Source: Isoetes taiwanensis (taxonomy: Eukaryota; Streptophyta; Lycopodiopsida; Isoetales; Isoetaceae). Taken from it: a stretch of 64,000 nt of DNA. The notes under the pieces were generated by a model. The model saw only the letters and a list, made by a program, of their open reading frames with translations, ran no database searches and was not told the origin of the DNA. The stretch spans positions 4,453,637 to 4,517,636 of the forward strand of contig JAJEKV010000055.1 in the NCBI GenBank assembly GCA_021234155.1. The letters run 5' to 3'. How positions within the stretch are numbered: the first letter of the stretch is position 1; every line of letters begins with the position of its first letter. Below are positions 11,401-23,339 of the stretch, piece by piece. A program made the position numbers and the translations under genes.

Positions 11401-13710
11401 CCCTATCCACCATTGAATCCTTCGCTCATGGCCCCGCCTCGATAAGGTCCAAAAATCCAACATCCGTCCGCGGAGAACCTATCAACCGCTAAGGCCCCGC
11501 AATAATCGTAGGAAACCAAAGTGTTTTGTCGTCGACATTGGCGGAGGTGTTCCTCGAATGGCGATTCGACTTCACATCGGTCCGAGGCCAAAATTACCCT
11601 AGAGACCAAGTTGCAAGGTTAGTTTTGCAAAAAGAAAGAAAACACTTACTCTACGCTGTATTATTCGACAGCCCACCTCCTAGCCAATTGACTACGAAAG
11701 TGTGTTGACATGAGATAGCTTGACGCTACCGGGTGGTCTTTGGCCATGAAACTTGGTCCCTGTGGCAATGTCGACGCTCCGGTTCATTGGCAGAGCCGAA
11801 CGCATTCGAGGAAGTTGTCCGTCCGCTGGCCTTCGAGAGGACTTTGGGGCGTTGCCCGGATGGTTTTAGGGTCCGCGGTCAAGGCCAACACCCTCTACGC
11901 CAAGACACGGGCGAAGGTCCTAGTCGACCGGACAGCGATAGAGTTCTCCAAACGTAAACCTTAAGTGAGTTGCCGTGTGCTCCCAGCGGTGGTTTGCGCT
12001 TAAAAGCCGAAGTTTTGGTCCTTTGCACTTGGGACTTGGCTGATAAGATGCAGCTTGAGAACGCTGGCTAAGGAACCGACTTCCGAATGGAGTTTGACTG
12101 CATCTCTCCCGTTGTGGCAGCTTAGAATTAAAAGGGCGTACTTTGCGCAGCAAGCACATTCATATATTCGTAATTAATGCATATACAGTATGGAATTAAA
12201 TTCTCGATTTTGTCGCGAGGCTTCCTAAGTCATTGCCAACATACAGCCAGTTTTCGTAAAATTTCGACAAGGTTTAGATCAAAGTGTTTTGCATTAGAAC
12301 GTCCGCAGCCCGTTGTTGGGCGCTCGAAATGCGTACACTTGCCTGTCAAACAAGGCCGTGACTCCGTAAGGCCAATTCTCATTAGAGGGAGTCCGACCTG
12401 AGGCGAGCCCCAAAAGTTTCCCCGAGGCAGCCTTCCGCAGCTGCCACGGGTCAGAGACGCTTAAAGACCACACTTTGAGATCTCGGCCTCTATCCCACCT
12501 GAATCCTTCGCTCAAGGGCCCCTGGCCTCGATAAGGTCCAAAAAATCCAACATCCGGTCCATTGCGAGAACTTTATCAAACCGCTGGCTGCCCCGCGGGT
12601 CGACCGTAGAAATCCAAAGTGTTTTGTCGACATTATGAGGTTTCCGAATGCGGCTATTCACCATTATCGGCCCCGAGGCCGAATTACCCTAGAGACCAAG
12701 TTGCACGGCCGGGGCTTTGCAAAGAAAGAAACACTTACTCTACGCTAAAGATTCGGATGTACCCACTCAGCCAATTCGACTACGAAAGTGTTGGGACATG
12801 AGATAGCTCTTGACGCCACCGAAGGTGGTCTTTGGCCATGAAACTGGTCCCTACGCAATGTCGCATCGCCCGGTCCATTAAGCGTATTTAATCACGACCT
12901 TTGCGAGGGAAGGTCCGTCCGGCCGCTGTGGCCTTCTGAGAGGACTTTTGGGGCAAGCCGCTCTGTGTGGTTTTTAGGGTCCGTGGTCACGCTAACACTT
13001 CTACGCCAAGACACTCTACAAGGTCCTAGTCAACTGATAAGGATAGATTCAAACGAACCCGCGAGTTGCTGTGTTCTACAGTGGTTTGGCGCTTTGGGTG
13101 CCGAAGTTTTGGTCCTTTGCACTTGGGACTTGGGCCGAGATGCAGCTTGAGAACGCTGGGCTAAGGGAACTGACTAATGGAGTTTGATCTCAGATTCTCC
13201 CCGCTGTGGCGCTTAGAAGTAAAGGGCGTTTTTGTGAAGCAAGACATTCATAAATTCAGAATTAATGCATAGCTAGTACGAATTAAATTCATTTTTGTCG
13301 CTAGGCTTCTAGTTACCGCCAACATACGCCAGTTTTCAAAATTTCCGACAAGATTTAGATCAAAGTGTTTGCATTAGAACGGGTCCGCAAATTTCATGTC
13401 AAGCTCTGAAGCCGGGCATTAATTTCTGCTCCCTTGTCGTCAAGCCAGACCTTTTGCAAGGCCGCCTCATTAGGAGGGGAGAGTCCACCCCAAGAGGCGA
13501 GCCCCAAAGTTTCCCCGAGGCAGCCTTTTCCTCGGCAAATAAGCCACGGGCCGTGACGCTAAAGACTAATACTCCCGATTCGCCTCTATCCCAATCGCTG
13601 AATCCTTCGGCTCAAGGGCCCTCGCTCGATAAAGGGCCAAACAATCCAACATCCGTCCGAGAACTTATCAAACCGCTTACCTGTGCTCAACATGCCACCC
13701 CGTGCTCAAA
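8450..13710 (+). repeat. Tandem repeat, ~1.08-kb monomer, about 4.7 copies, inside CACTA-1
   Basis: The landmark ATTAATGCAT lies at about 8,778, 10,002, 11,099, 12,173 and 13,261, giving periods of 1,097, 1,074 and 1,088 bp for the last three; the first copy is disturbed (a second partial start near 8,930). Other landmarks keep the same order: CATTAGAGGAGAGTC, AACATCCG, AAAGTGTTTTGTCG, AATGTCGACGCTC, GCGAAGGTCC. No open frame is conserved from copy to copy. The same family, lacking one segment, recurs in the 12-kb transposon. Confidence 0.9.
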
Positions 13711-14164
13711 TATTCGTGAAGTAGTAGCAATAGAAGATTGGTTAACCGGAATGTGATTTGATCAAGACATATATTCGAATGTCCACAAATTAGCATAAGG
13801 ACAAACTTTCATGACCATCGATGAAAAAAAGTTGCACCAAAAAATTAAAGTGTTAGACGCCGCTTATAACAAAATATCGCCATGGGATACACGCCGTGAC
13901 GCACGTTAAATCAGAGAGAGAGACGATTTTGAAATCGATATTATTTTCAAAATTACGTCAAGATGACGTCACACGCCGCGATGCATTGTGTTTTACATTC
14001 CGCTGGCCGCCTTTTCCTGACCAATTCTAGGCTTCTTTCTATCGACTATTTCCATGCATCTTCTACGGCCACGAATCTTGAACAACTCTGGTAAGCACTC
14101 TTTTACAAGTTAGTAGATCATGGTTTTGATTGAATGGTTTTTATCGAAATGATTTTAGTGTAGA
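13711..14164. other. CACTA-1 interior, unassigned
   Basis: No gene or strong repeat seen. It contains a palindromic TGACGTCA near 13,965, the core of a bZIP binding site; it may be chance. Confidence 0.4.
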
Positions 14165-14540
14165 TTTCTAAATTTTTTCTCTCTCTCTTCCTTCTTTTCT
14201 TCTTCTTCTTCTTGTTTCTTCATTCTTCTTTCTTTTTCCTTCTTTCCTCATTTCTTTCTCTTTCCGACTTCTTCCCTTATTTCACTTTTCCATTCTTTCC
14301 ATTCTTCTATCTTCTTCCATTTCATTCCTCTTATTCTTCCATTCTTCTCTCTTTCTTCCCTAATTTCCTTTTTCTCCTCTTTCCCCTTCTTTCTCCCAAC
14401 TCTTCTCTTCTCTTTGATTCATTCATTTTTTCTCTTCTTTGTTTTACTATTTCATCTTTTTGTTTCTTCTTTCCTCGATCTTTTTTTTTCCGTTGTTCTT
14501 ATTCTTCTAACTCTTTGTTGCTTTCTATTTCCCGATTTGG
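14165..14540 (+). repeat. Pyrimidine-rich (TTC/TCT) low-complexity tract
   Basis: Almost pure C/T on the + strand. The 153-codon frame at 14,212-14,673 is a composition effect: its product is only Phe, Ser and Leu runs, so it is not called a gene. Confidence 0.85.
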
Positions 14541-14619
14541 ACCTCGGCCAGATCTTGTTACATACGCCCTTCTTGGTAAGTTGATCGCTTTCAGATTTTT
14601 ATTTTATAATTTTGCTGGT

Positions 14620-14920
14620 GTAAAAAAACTTGATGGAGGGCTTGTTCATGGGCATCGGCCTACTTCCACCTAGAGTGGGGAGGACCATAAATTCAAGTTC
14701 AAGTCCACTTCACTAACATCATATATTTTTCCTAGGTTAAGGAGTGGCTTGTCTGCTGGCACTCGCTCCACTCAGAGGAGAGGGCCACGACCGGTTCAAG
14801 TCCACGCCCACTTGTTATTTTAGGTTTAAAATAAAATTGTAGTGGCTTGTCTGCTGGCACGAGGGCTCCACTACTTAAAGTGGAGACGCACTGTGCCCGG
14901 TCCAAGTCACTTTCTGTAAT
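14620..14920 (+). repeat. Three tandem ~100-bp repeats with RNA polymerase III-like boxes
   Basis: Each copy has a GGCTTGT..GGCA stretch, TCCAC, a purine part, then TTCAAGTCCAC or similar (near 14,690; GGTTCAAGTCC at 14,792-14,802; GGTCCAAGTC near 14,900). This resembles the A and B boxes of tRNA-derived SINEs. No poly(A) or target duplication was found, so the SINE reading is tentative. Confidence 0.35.
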
Positions 14921-14929
14921 TTTAGGTAG

Positions 14930-15640
14930 AGGTGGCCAAATCTAGCTTATAACCCTAAAGCGATGTTAGCCAACCTTTAGCTTTTAATCCGGACACTAAT
15001 CCAGATTTGGAAGGGGCTCATTTCGATGATGGGGAGTCGCCTGAAAAGAAGGTACATGACCTAGTCATAGTCTTATTTTTATTCTTTTGTTTTTGTTAAT
15101 CTATCGATGCATAGAAAGGCAAAGAGGATTGCAAATTGAAGGCCTAATGCCAAAAATTGGGAGGCTATTGGTCAAAGGTCCCTAAACCACTTAATCATTC
15201 ATAAAGAAGATATCAATATTTGCTTATTTGTTGCCATTCGTCTAATCAAATAAGACATTTAACTTGTCATGTTGTATTCCTCTTTTTGCAATCGTGATCA
15301 CTTTCAACGCAAGTAAAGGATTCCCAAGAAAAACATCTCCGCTTCACTCTGGACCGCCAAGGCAACTTCAAGCAAACGACCCGCCTCAATTTGGGTTCTC
15401 GCTACTTAAAAGGCTTTTTACATAGATTCGTGGCGCTATAAACTCTTAGTTCACGTTAACTTTCAAATGTCATTGTCTAACATTGGTCGTGATATTTATA
15501 GACCATATAATGGTTTTCAACAGTGGAACACGTGAAAAGATAGCCACCACTGCCTCTGCCTCTTTGTATATGATATTGTAACTAACTAAAAATTTTTCCT
15601 TTTTTAATTTTTTTAATTTTTAATTTTTTTAAAAAATTTT
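14930..15640. other. CACTA-1 interior, unassigned AT-rich DNA
   Basis: No conserved open frame or clear repeat. It ends in an A/T homopolymer-rich stretch (15,590-15,645) just before the GC-rich subterminal array. Confidence 0.5.
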
Positions 15641-15649
15641 TTCATTCAC

Positions 15650-15866
15650 CACGCCGCGACGCCGACGCCCGGAAAGCTATCGCCCGGAAGTCACGCCCGA
15701 AGTCACGCCTCGCTAAGGACGCCCGAGCGACGCCATCGACGCCGCGATGCGACAAAAGACGCCGCATGGTTTTAGAATAAGAACGACGCCCTGGAGACGC
15801 CCTGCGGCGACGCCGCCAGACGCCGATAGACGCCGCCGTGACGCCGCTTATAGACGCCGCAATGAC
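15650..15866 (+). repeat. CACTA-1 right subterminal repeats
   Basis: At least ten GACGCC/GACGCCG motifs in about 215 bp, in the same sense as several at the left end, directly before the right inverted repeat. The role as transposase contacts is inferred from other CACTA elements. Confidence 0.78.
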
Positions 15867-16203
15867 CCTTTCTTGTTGTGGAAAACAAATAGTTGTTCAA
15901 AGACTTAGCAATACGTATCGGTGAAGGTGCCGAAATGTACGTATAAGCGCGACTTGGTCAAGATCGAAAGCACCGCACCTCCTAGATCAAGGCCGTGAAT
16001 TAGTGGACAAGTATTAAAACGATAGACTACTATTCTTAGTCTCACCAAATATATATATATTCATTGTAATGCTATGTAATCGGTAAATGCCTCGGCGAGA
16101 TTGTATTCTATTGCTTTTCCTCAATAGAGTTGTTCTTGTTCTCATTCTATCTCTTGAGTTGATCTTATGGGGTTTTAGCCGGTTTGGCACTAATTTACCG
16201 CTA

Positions 16204-17311
16204 ATATCCCCACAAGGTTCAGTCTTATTGCTTAGGTTCACGTGGATGAGCAAAGGCAGCTGGTATTGCATTGTAAATCATTCAAGATTAGCTATTTTAA
16301 TTTAGTCTTGTTTCGTGATAAATCCTATTGCTTTGGCTCTAAGTAGTTGTGGTCACAAAAGAGCACTCTAGATTTATTTAGCCGCATCCGGGTGCTCCAT
16401 GTTATTGCTTCTACCTCGTGGCCGTGATAATTTGGATCAGAGTGATTTTCTTGTTATTGGCACCAATTCTATGAAAAGTCGAGAGGTTTAAGGGTGCACT
16501 TAATAGACTTTGAAATGGCAAGATGGCCTTTTAGTTTGAAGCATTATTTTGCGTATGATAAGCCTTAAGGATCGGAATTCAAAAAATCTTTATCTAGCAT
16601 CTTCAAAGGACTCAGAGTCTAATATGTAGATTTCCGGTTGAGATTTGTTGTTTTCATGCTGCCCTCCTATCCCAACTAGGAGGTGATGTGGGATCTAGAG
16701 AAATCATAAATGAAGGAGGCCGAAAAATTGTGGGAGACCTGGCTAGGCCACTTGGTATGGGAGGACTAAGTGCCTTGCTATTGCTCTTTCTGCTATGACT
16801 AGTCGGTAGTTTAGAGTATGCATACTCAAGCAAGAGACTCCAAAAGAGGTGCAAAGATGTGGACCACCTATTTGGGGAGGCCCGAAAAGACAAATGTTTT
16901 CAGGAGAAGATGGTGAGGACACCTATACTTAGTACTCTTTTGGGAAAAGTAGTAGTGCTCTCCTTTAGTATCTTGATGCATTTGGGATGAGGTCCAAGTT
17001 AACGCTGAAGCCGGCTCTTGAACGTGGTCTTTTTATTTTGTATCTTCGGGTGGAGCCGACTATGGTGCGTCCTTATATTTCACTTGATCTTTTGCTTTGT
17101 ATGGCCTTTTAATGGGCTATGTTATTTTGGTTCCTCGTGATTTGGGTTTTCACAAAGAAGCTGGATGAAATCTACATCTGATCTAGGAAGAGATCGCTAG
17201 TTTCTCGATAAAAAATACTTATCCGGGCCTATTGTGGAGCCACTTTTGTAATAAGGTCATTGTACCAATTATTGTTAATAAATAAAAAATCTTGCCTTCA
17301 AAAAAAAAAAA
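16204..17311 (+). repeat. Unit C: post-LTR segment with LINE-type poly(A) tail
   Basis: Conserved segment as in unit A; ends TTAATAAATAAAAAATCTTG, CCTTC and 12 A (17,300-17,311). No protein recognised. Confidence 0.6.
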
Positions 17312-17712
17312 GGTATTGCCAAAAGAAGTTATTTGAGGAATAATGGTTTATCAAGTAAAATGGAGATGATCGTGAGAATGATCACTCAACAAGCAAAGAT
17401 CCAAGATTTTTCAAATCCGTATCAGCCTCGCTGCTTCTTACACCCTTTGTAGATACCTTGAGTCTATATAGGAGTTCTTTGATCTTATAGGGCCTCATGA
17501 AATTTTTGATGATGCCTGCTTGATAGGCCCTTCTGAAGCATAATTTCATGAGGTAGTTAAAAGCATAGCTCATGATAGAAGTCCAGGTCTAGATGGCACT
17601 TCAACTCTATGAGGCCTTTTGGGAATTAATGGGAAAAGGCCCGGGTTGTTTTGTACAAGGAACATGAGAGTTACAACTTCATCCAACCATCAACATTGGC
17701 CCATAGCTTTAC
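17312..17712 (+). pseudogene. Unit C: LINE RT N-terminal fragment
   Basis: Same LINE head as in unit A, with more damage: SPGLDG and an NSMRPFGN-like frame around the usual ELYEAFWELMG. The junction TTTGAT is altered to TTTAC (17,708-17,712) and is followed by GTTCAAG of Copia. Confidence 0.72.
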
Positions 17713-18674
17713 GTTCAAGCGGGAAGGTGCAAATGGGCTGTCATTTGAAGAAAAAGCATTTATGGCTTGGAAGCAGCTCCAAGATGTTGGCATGCTAAAA
17801 TTAATGCTTTCTTTCTTGAGCAGTGGGTTCTAGCGTTATGACTCCCCAATCTTTATTACAAATCACATGAAGGTCTAATGCATTGTGGTTTTATATGTTG
17901 ATGATTTGATCATCACGAGATGTTGATGCTGGATTTTACATTGAAGCGGTTATCTTCGGCCCTTCGAGATGATCGACCTTTGGCCTTATGCATTACCAAG
18001 CAGTGTAGAAGTGTGGCAAGACTCGATGGCATCTATTGTTCCTAAATATATAAAAGAAATGTTACGCTAAAGACGCATGCGTGATTGCAAGGCGCTGGCA
18101 ATTCCTTTGATCCGCATTAATAAGGCTTGATTTATGGTGAGGAGCGGATCCCCGCGACTTCATCGGCTTAGGGGAGTTGATATATCCACAAATACCACTA
18201 GGACTCGAGTATCTCTTTGTTGTGGAAGTGCCGAAGCGATTCATGAGCAGTCCAAGGCCGCGACCGAAGGTCGCTAAAAGACGCCGGCATATCTAATCTG
18301 GACTTCGTGAGGAATAGCCTCATCGAGGTCCTCACTTCCAAACAAAGTCTTTGTTGATGCGCAAAGAATTGTCATGATAGCAGGAGGTCCACAACAGGAT
18401 GGTCACGCTCATAGGACCTAACGTGCACATGGTTGTCCAAAAAGACAGCCTACGTTGTCAATCAACACCACTCTGAGGTAGAATTCAGCACTCGTTGGAT
18501 GTAGGAATTATTGTGGCTAAACATTTGTAGAGACAGATTCACAGGTACTTCCATCCTCGCTATTATATTGTGTGACAACACAAGTACCATCCATCTTGCC
18601 AAGGATGCTAAAGTACCACCCAAAGACAAAAACATCTTGACACCCACTCTGCACACCGACCCCAATTTTGGTCC

Positions 18675-21540
18675 ACATTGTTTTTGTTGTACGTATGTTG
18701 TTTCTATGCCAAAACACCAAATGGCCCCAAAAGTCCACGCGGGCCTCTGCTTATCCCGATTTGCACAAAAAGATAGCTGGTCTTTGGCGTAGGGTCGCCA
18801 GAGAAAAAAAAAAATTGACATGGTTTTTGTGAATTTTCATTAACGCAGAATTTTCCCTTCACTATTGTTTTTGGTCGAACCACGGTTGTTTATCTTTAAA
18901 ATAGCACATGTAGGTTTTAATTTTACTACACCTGAAAACTAAAATTACAACACTAGAAATAAAATGACAACAAAGAAAAGCAATTTTAGGAAATAAAAAA
19001 TTGATGTTTCAAGTGTTCTTTTGCAATATGGACATGTTATTTCAAGTGTTGCTTTTTGGCGTAAATTAAAAAAAAATCACGCATGGCCTTTTTTTAATTT
19101 TACTTAAAACTCCTACATGCAAGGAAACATTATACGTTTACGGCTTATAAAACGTTTCAATAAGCTGTCCAAATTACGAGATTTTGACACGCGGGCATAT
19201 TCTAAATAAAACATTATTCTAGCTAATCAAGTATGGACATCGGCATATTTTGAAATAAAAAAAACATTATTATTAAGCATGTAGAAAAAGAAGTATCATT
19301 TCTAATATGTCTTCTATCAAATCAACAAGTTGACACATGGCACACATTAAAATAAAAATTACTATAAACCAAGCCAATTTAAAAGCTAATATATTATGAA
19401 TTTTTCATTTATCTTTTTCATTGTTAAAAAGCCTTTTGGGAATCGAACCCAAACAAGTCCATGCAAGGCATACTATAAGGCATACTATGGATTGCAATCT
19501 AAATTTTAACGGAGATTATAACATTCAATGGTTAAGGTTTCAAACAAATTGAATTAATGGTTGTGGTTAAAAAACAAATGTAGCATAATTGATGCTGTGG
19601 GCTTTGATCAAACCTCTGCGTAGATGGTTCATGCAATGCCATGTCCCCAGCTCGTGAGAGGACATAATTTATATAGTATGACATAGATTTATATTTTATA
19701 CTTCCATTCACCACATTGGGATCTCCAAATCAATATAGAATTACAATTTTATAAGAGTAAATTACATTTCTTCGGGATGATCTCGCGGAGTGTGCTTCTG
19801 GCTACCGCAATGTTAGCCATGTGTAGGCCTCGTGATCCGCTTCAAAACTAGAAGCTCTCTCTCGCCGAGGTAGCGCCGTGACATCCTATTTCCAGCCAGT
19901 GCAGAAAGTAAATCCACCGAGCAAAGAACCGCAGAAAGAAGAGGATCAGCTTCCCATACAATAAAAGCATATTCTGGTGACAACAGGAAAAGACTTCCGC
20001 AGAAGCTTTTTAGCAACACCAAACAAAATGGCAGGAGGAATTCTTAACCTCGTGAAGGAATGAACTCTACTCCCATCGCATTGTGGCTTTGCCAAGAAGC
20101 AGTATTAAGGAAAATACCTCCATTATATGCTTGCTACCGCCTCATAAACCAGCAATGCTACTAGCCTCATAAACCGGGTAAGGGAATCGCTGCATAATCT
20201 TTGGCCTCCTTACTCATGCCGCCACAAAACAAGAAGGACAAAGTAAAAGAGTTAGAAACAAATGCACAAAATGAATTCCGTCCGAACCAAGAACATCATC
20301 ACTTACCTTTGAAGCTTTGAAGCTCAATCGTGAAACCGGGTCATGTGATGAAGAAAGGCTTATCTTGCCCCTTATTGTGGCAGCGTTGAGGAAAAGATTC
20401 TCTATGTTCTTGACGACGCGCCAAAGATCCGGATGACTCGGTGACTAGGATATGCCGACACGGATATGGCGCAGATTAAGGAAGATTAAGGATATGGCGT
20501 ATTTATCAAGGATAAGGGCGAGATTCAGGTAGAATGACATGGCGCAGATCTGTGCAGCTCCTCGTGACGTTCAAATGGTCGTAATCGAAGACAAGAGGAC
20601 CGCCACCGCTGATCGGCGAAAAGAGGGGCTATGCTGTTTAACCGCTATCACCATATTCAACACCATAGTTCCCTCGCGGCTCTCCGCCTCCCGCGTAATT
20701 CGCCATTGCTGGGTACCTTATGGCTTCATGTTCCTCCGCCACCGCTGGATTGGTCGCCAAAGCCGGCCCCCGCTCGGGCGCTATGGATCGGCGAAAAGAG
20801 GGTAGGCTATGGCTATGGTCGGACGGCTATTACCATGGCAGCGGGAGTGTCGCCGCATACCGAGGGTGGAAAGAAAAATAGGATTACAGGGTAGATGTCA
20901 GCTTAATTGTAGCCCTTCAAGGAGCCAATCAAATTAGAGGACTCGATCACGACCCCGCCGCTGATCTCTTCTCGCCACAATCTCCACCATTCATTCTAGA
21001 ACCAATAAAAATTATAGGATCGATCAATATCTTTGCTAATTACCTGCCATCACAATACTACAAGATTATTTTTATGGTTTGCGCGTATAAAAGCATTATT
21101 TTAATTTTCAGCATATATTGTTTACCAAACATGCCTCGATTATCGAAAGTGTTACCTGCCGACAGGTTATTTTGACTCAATGGCTACTGTGCCAACAAAG
21201 CTTGTGATAGCTCTTTGAAAAATAAGAACTTTTGGGTTAGATAGCTTCTAATGAGTTATTTGGTCTTGCCTTGGAAGCTTAAATCTCTTTAATTTGATTA
21301 GCCACAAAGGAAGTTGTTTTTGCTATGGAATTTGATTTCACCTAAGCATTAGATCACTCCAAAATTATTATCTCGAGCTTATAGAAAGGGCTATGACCGG
21401 TGGGTTCTCTAATAGTTGGGCATATATTGGACATATGGTGGGCAAAATGTTCCTCGAGCCAAATGTTAACAGTAATCAGCTTATATGTTGGCGACCTTTT
21501 GATTATGCTTGTTTGTAGAAAATATTAACAACTTAACCAC
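18675..21540. other. Transposon 2, left interior, unassigned
   Basis: AT-rich to about 19,750, then mixed composition. No gene recognised. A 69-codon minus frame (19,813-20,022) and two overlapping plus frames of 87-88 codons (20,539-20,894) have non-repetitive composition and could be captured host fragments, but match no family I know. GATCGGCGAAAAGAGGG is repeated at about 20,611 and 20,787. Confidence 0.4.
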
Positions 21541-21549
21541 CCCACCTCA

Positions 21550-23325
21550 GGTTCATATTAACTCAAACATGCCATGTGGGCTCCAACATGCCACCTATGC
21601 TCAAACATGGCAGAAGCTCAAGCATGCCACCTAAGCTTCAACATGTTAGTTGTGCTCAAACATGTAATCCTAGGCACCAACATACCACTTTAGACTCTGG
21701 TAACATGTCGCTTAGGCCTAAGATCGAACAAACATGTCAAGGTGGCCTGAGATACCTAGGCCCGACATGCCACCTAAATCTCCCACATGCCACCTAGGCT
21801 TCAACATTTACTCTAAGCTCAAACATGACAAGCAGTGGCTCAAATCCCCATCGGGGCCTCTAATACGCGTTCTTGTGCCCAACATACAGTACAACATATT
21901 ATCGTGGTCTAACATGCCACCTACAATTCTCAAGCATGCCACTGCGGCTCCAACATGTCGCAGGTGGCCTCGCATATGCCAAGGTGTCTCAAACATGCCA
22001 CTCTAGGCTCCAACATGCCAGGCCTGATGCCAGCAGTGGCTCAAACATTACCTAGGGGCTCCGCCAAGATGGATCAAACACACTCCAGACATGTTTGAGA
22101 CACCTTGGCATGTTGGAGCCTCATGTGGCATGTTGGAGCCCGCGATGGCATGTTTGAGCCATCTTGGCTTGTTTTGCTTCACCTTGGCATGTTTGAGCTA
22201 AGGTGGCTTGTTGGAACCACCTTGGCATGTTGGACCCATCTTGGTATTGCTTGAGCCACCTTGGCATGTTGGAGCCTAGGTGGCATGTGAGCCAATTGGC
22301 ATGTTGGAGCCTAGGTGGCATGTTGTGAGCCACCTTGGCATGCTGGAGCCCGCGGGCATGTTTGAGCCATCTCTACATGTTTGCACCACGCACATGCTCT
22401 TGAGCCAAGGTATTGCTGGAAGCCTAGGTGGCATGTTTGAGCCACCTTGGCATGCTGGAGCCTAGGTGGCATGCTCTGCCACCTTGGCATGTTGGGGCCT
22501 AGGTGGCATGTTTGAGCCACTTGGCATGCTTCTTGAGCCCACCTTGGCATGTTTGAGCCTGAATCTTGGCATGCTCTGGAGCCACCTCGCATGCTGGAGC
22601 CTAGGTGGCATGCTGGAGCCCCGCTGCGGCACGCCTCCCTTCCTCCTGAGTTTCACCTGGCATGCTCTGAGCCCAGGGTGGCATGTTTGACTAACTGGCA
22701 TGTTGAGCCCAGGGTGGCACTGGAGCCCCCGGGCATGCCCCGGCCCAATCTTGGCATGTTTGGAGCCTAGGTGGCATGTTGATTCAATGGCATGCTCTTC
22801 TGAACCACCTTGGCATGTTTGAGCCCTGCAGAGCGTTTGAGCCACCTTGGCATGTTTTACCTATGGTATGTTTTATTCACCTTGGCATGTTGGAGCCTAG
22901 GTGGCATGTTGGATCCCACATGGCATGTTGAGCCACCTTGGCATGTTAATACGCCTAGGTGGTATGTTTGAGCCACCTTGGCATGTTGGAGCCCGCGATG
23001 GCATGTTTGATTTACCCAGATGTTATGCCCGCATGGCATGTTTGAGCTTCACCTTGAATGCCCTGAGCTTCCAGTGGCATGTTACCCCTGGCATGTTTAA
23101 GTTATTCCATGTTGCTCTATGTGGCATAGCATCCCGTGGCATGTTGCACCATGCTCAAACATGCCACTCTGGCCAAACATGCCATGTGGGTTCCAACATG
23201 CCACTCGGTGTCTAACATGCTACAGATGCTACCTTGTAGATTTTAAATATTACGCCACCTAGGTTCGTAAAACATGCCAAGGTGGCTCCAACATGCCAAT
23301 GAAGCCCACATTAAGGTGGCTCATG
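21550..23325. repeat. Minisatellite of ~19-bp monomers in inverted arrays
   Basis: Monomers alternate between GGCATGTTGGAGCCTAGGT and GGCATGTTTGAGCCACCTT, so the higher-order repeat is about 38 bp. The sense is reversed at 21,565-22,085, forward at 22,090-23,145 and reversed again at 23,150-23,320. Open frames through it (products rich in SNMPPRLQHAK and AQTCHLG) are periodic by-products and not genes. Confidence 0.92.
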
Positions 23326-23339
23326 CCATGTGGGCATGA

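Larger units (their letters stand above)
8186..15880 (+). mobile_element. CACTA-1: CACTA-like DNA transposon, non-autonomous, 7.7 kb
   Basis: Ends are CACAACAAGA at 8,186 and its exact reverse complement TCTTGTTGTG ending at 15,880, close to the plant CACTA consensus CACTACAAGAAA. The flanking GAA (8,183-8,185 and 15,881-15,883) is a 3-bp target duplication, the hallmark of the superfamily. Removal restores the LTR found in units B, D and E. Both ends carry GACGCC-rich subterminal arrays. The interior is a 1.08-kb tandem repeat, a pyrimidine tract, SINE-like repeats and unassigned DNA; no transposase is visible, so movement would need a related element in trans. Strand is arbitrary. Confidence 0.92.
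8144..16203 (+). mobile_element. Copia LTR, unit C, split by CACTA-1
   Basis: LTR bases 8,144-8,185 (TGTTGGAATATAAATATG ... CCGAA) are continued at 15,884 by AACAAATAGTTGTTCAAAGAC, matching AACAAAGAAG..GTTC..AAGAC of LTR D. TATATATATTCAT lies near 16,050 and the end near 16,203. The LTR itself is about 360 bp; all the rest of this span is the transposon. Confidence 0.85.

Noticed and set aside
14212-14673. 153-codon open frame
   Set aside because: It lies on an almost pure C/T tract; the product is low-complexity Phe/Ser/Leu.
15650-15866. Regularly repeated GACGCCG as a CRISPR-like or CpG-island promoter feature
   Set aside because: Motifs are too short and irregularly spaced, the DNA is plant, and both ends of CACTA-1 carry them next to inverted repeats, which fits subterminal repeats.
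8186-15880. A transposase gene in CACTA-1
   Set aside because: No frame of adequate length or motif; the interior is accounted for mainly by tandem repeat.
19440-19475. tRNA-like GGGAATCGAACCC
   Set aside because: The T-arm-like phrase is present, but no acceptor stem, anticodon arm or D-arm could be folded around it.
22311-22845. Overlapping frames of 93 and 127 codons on the minus strand
   Set aside because: They are periodic translations of the 19-bp minisatellite; no start or composition supports a gene.
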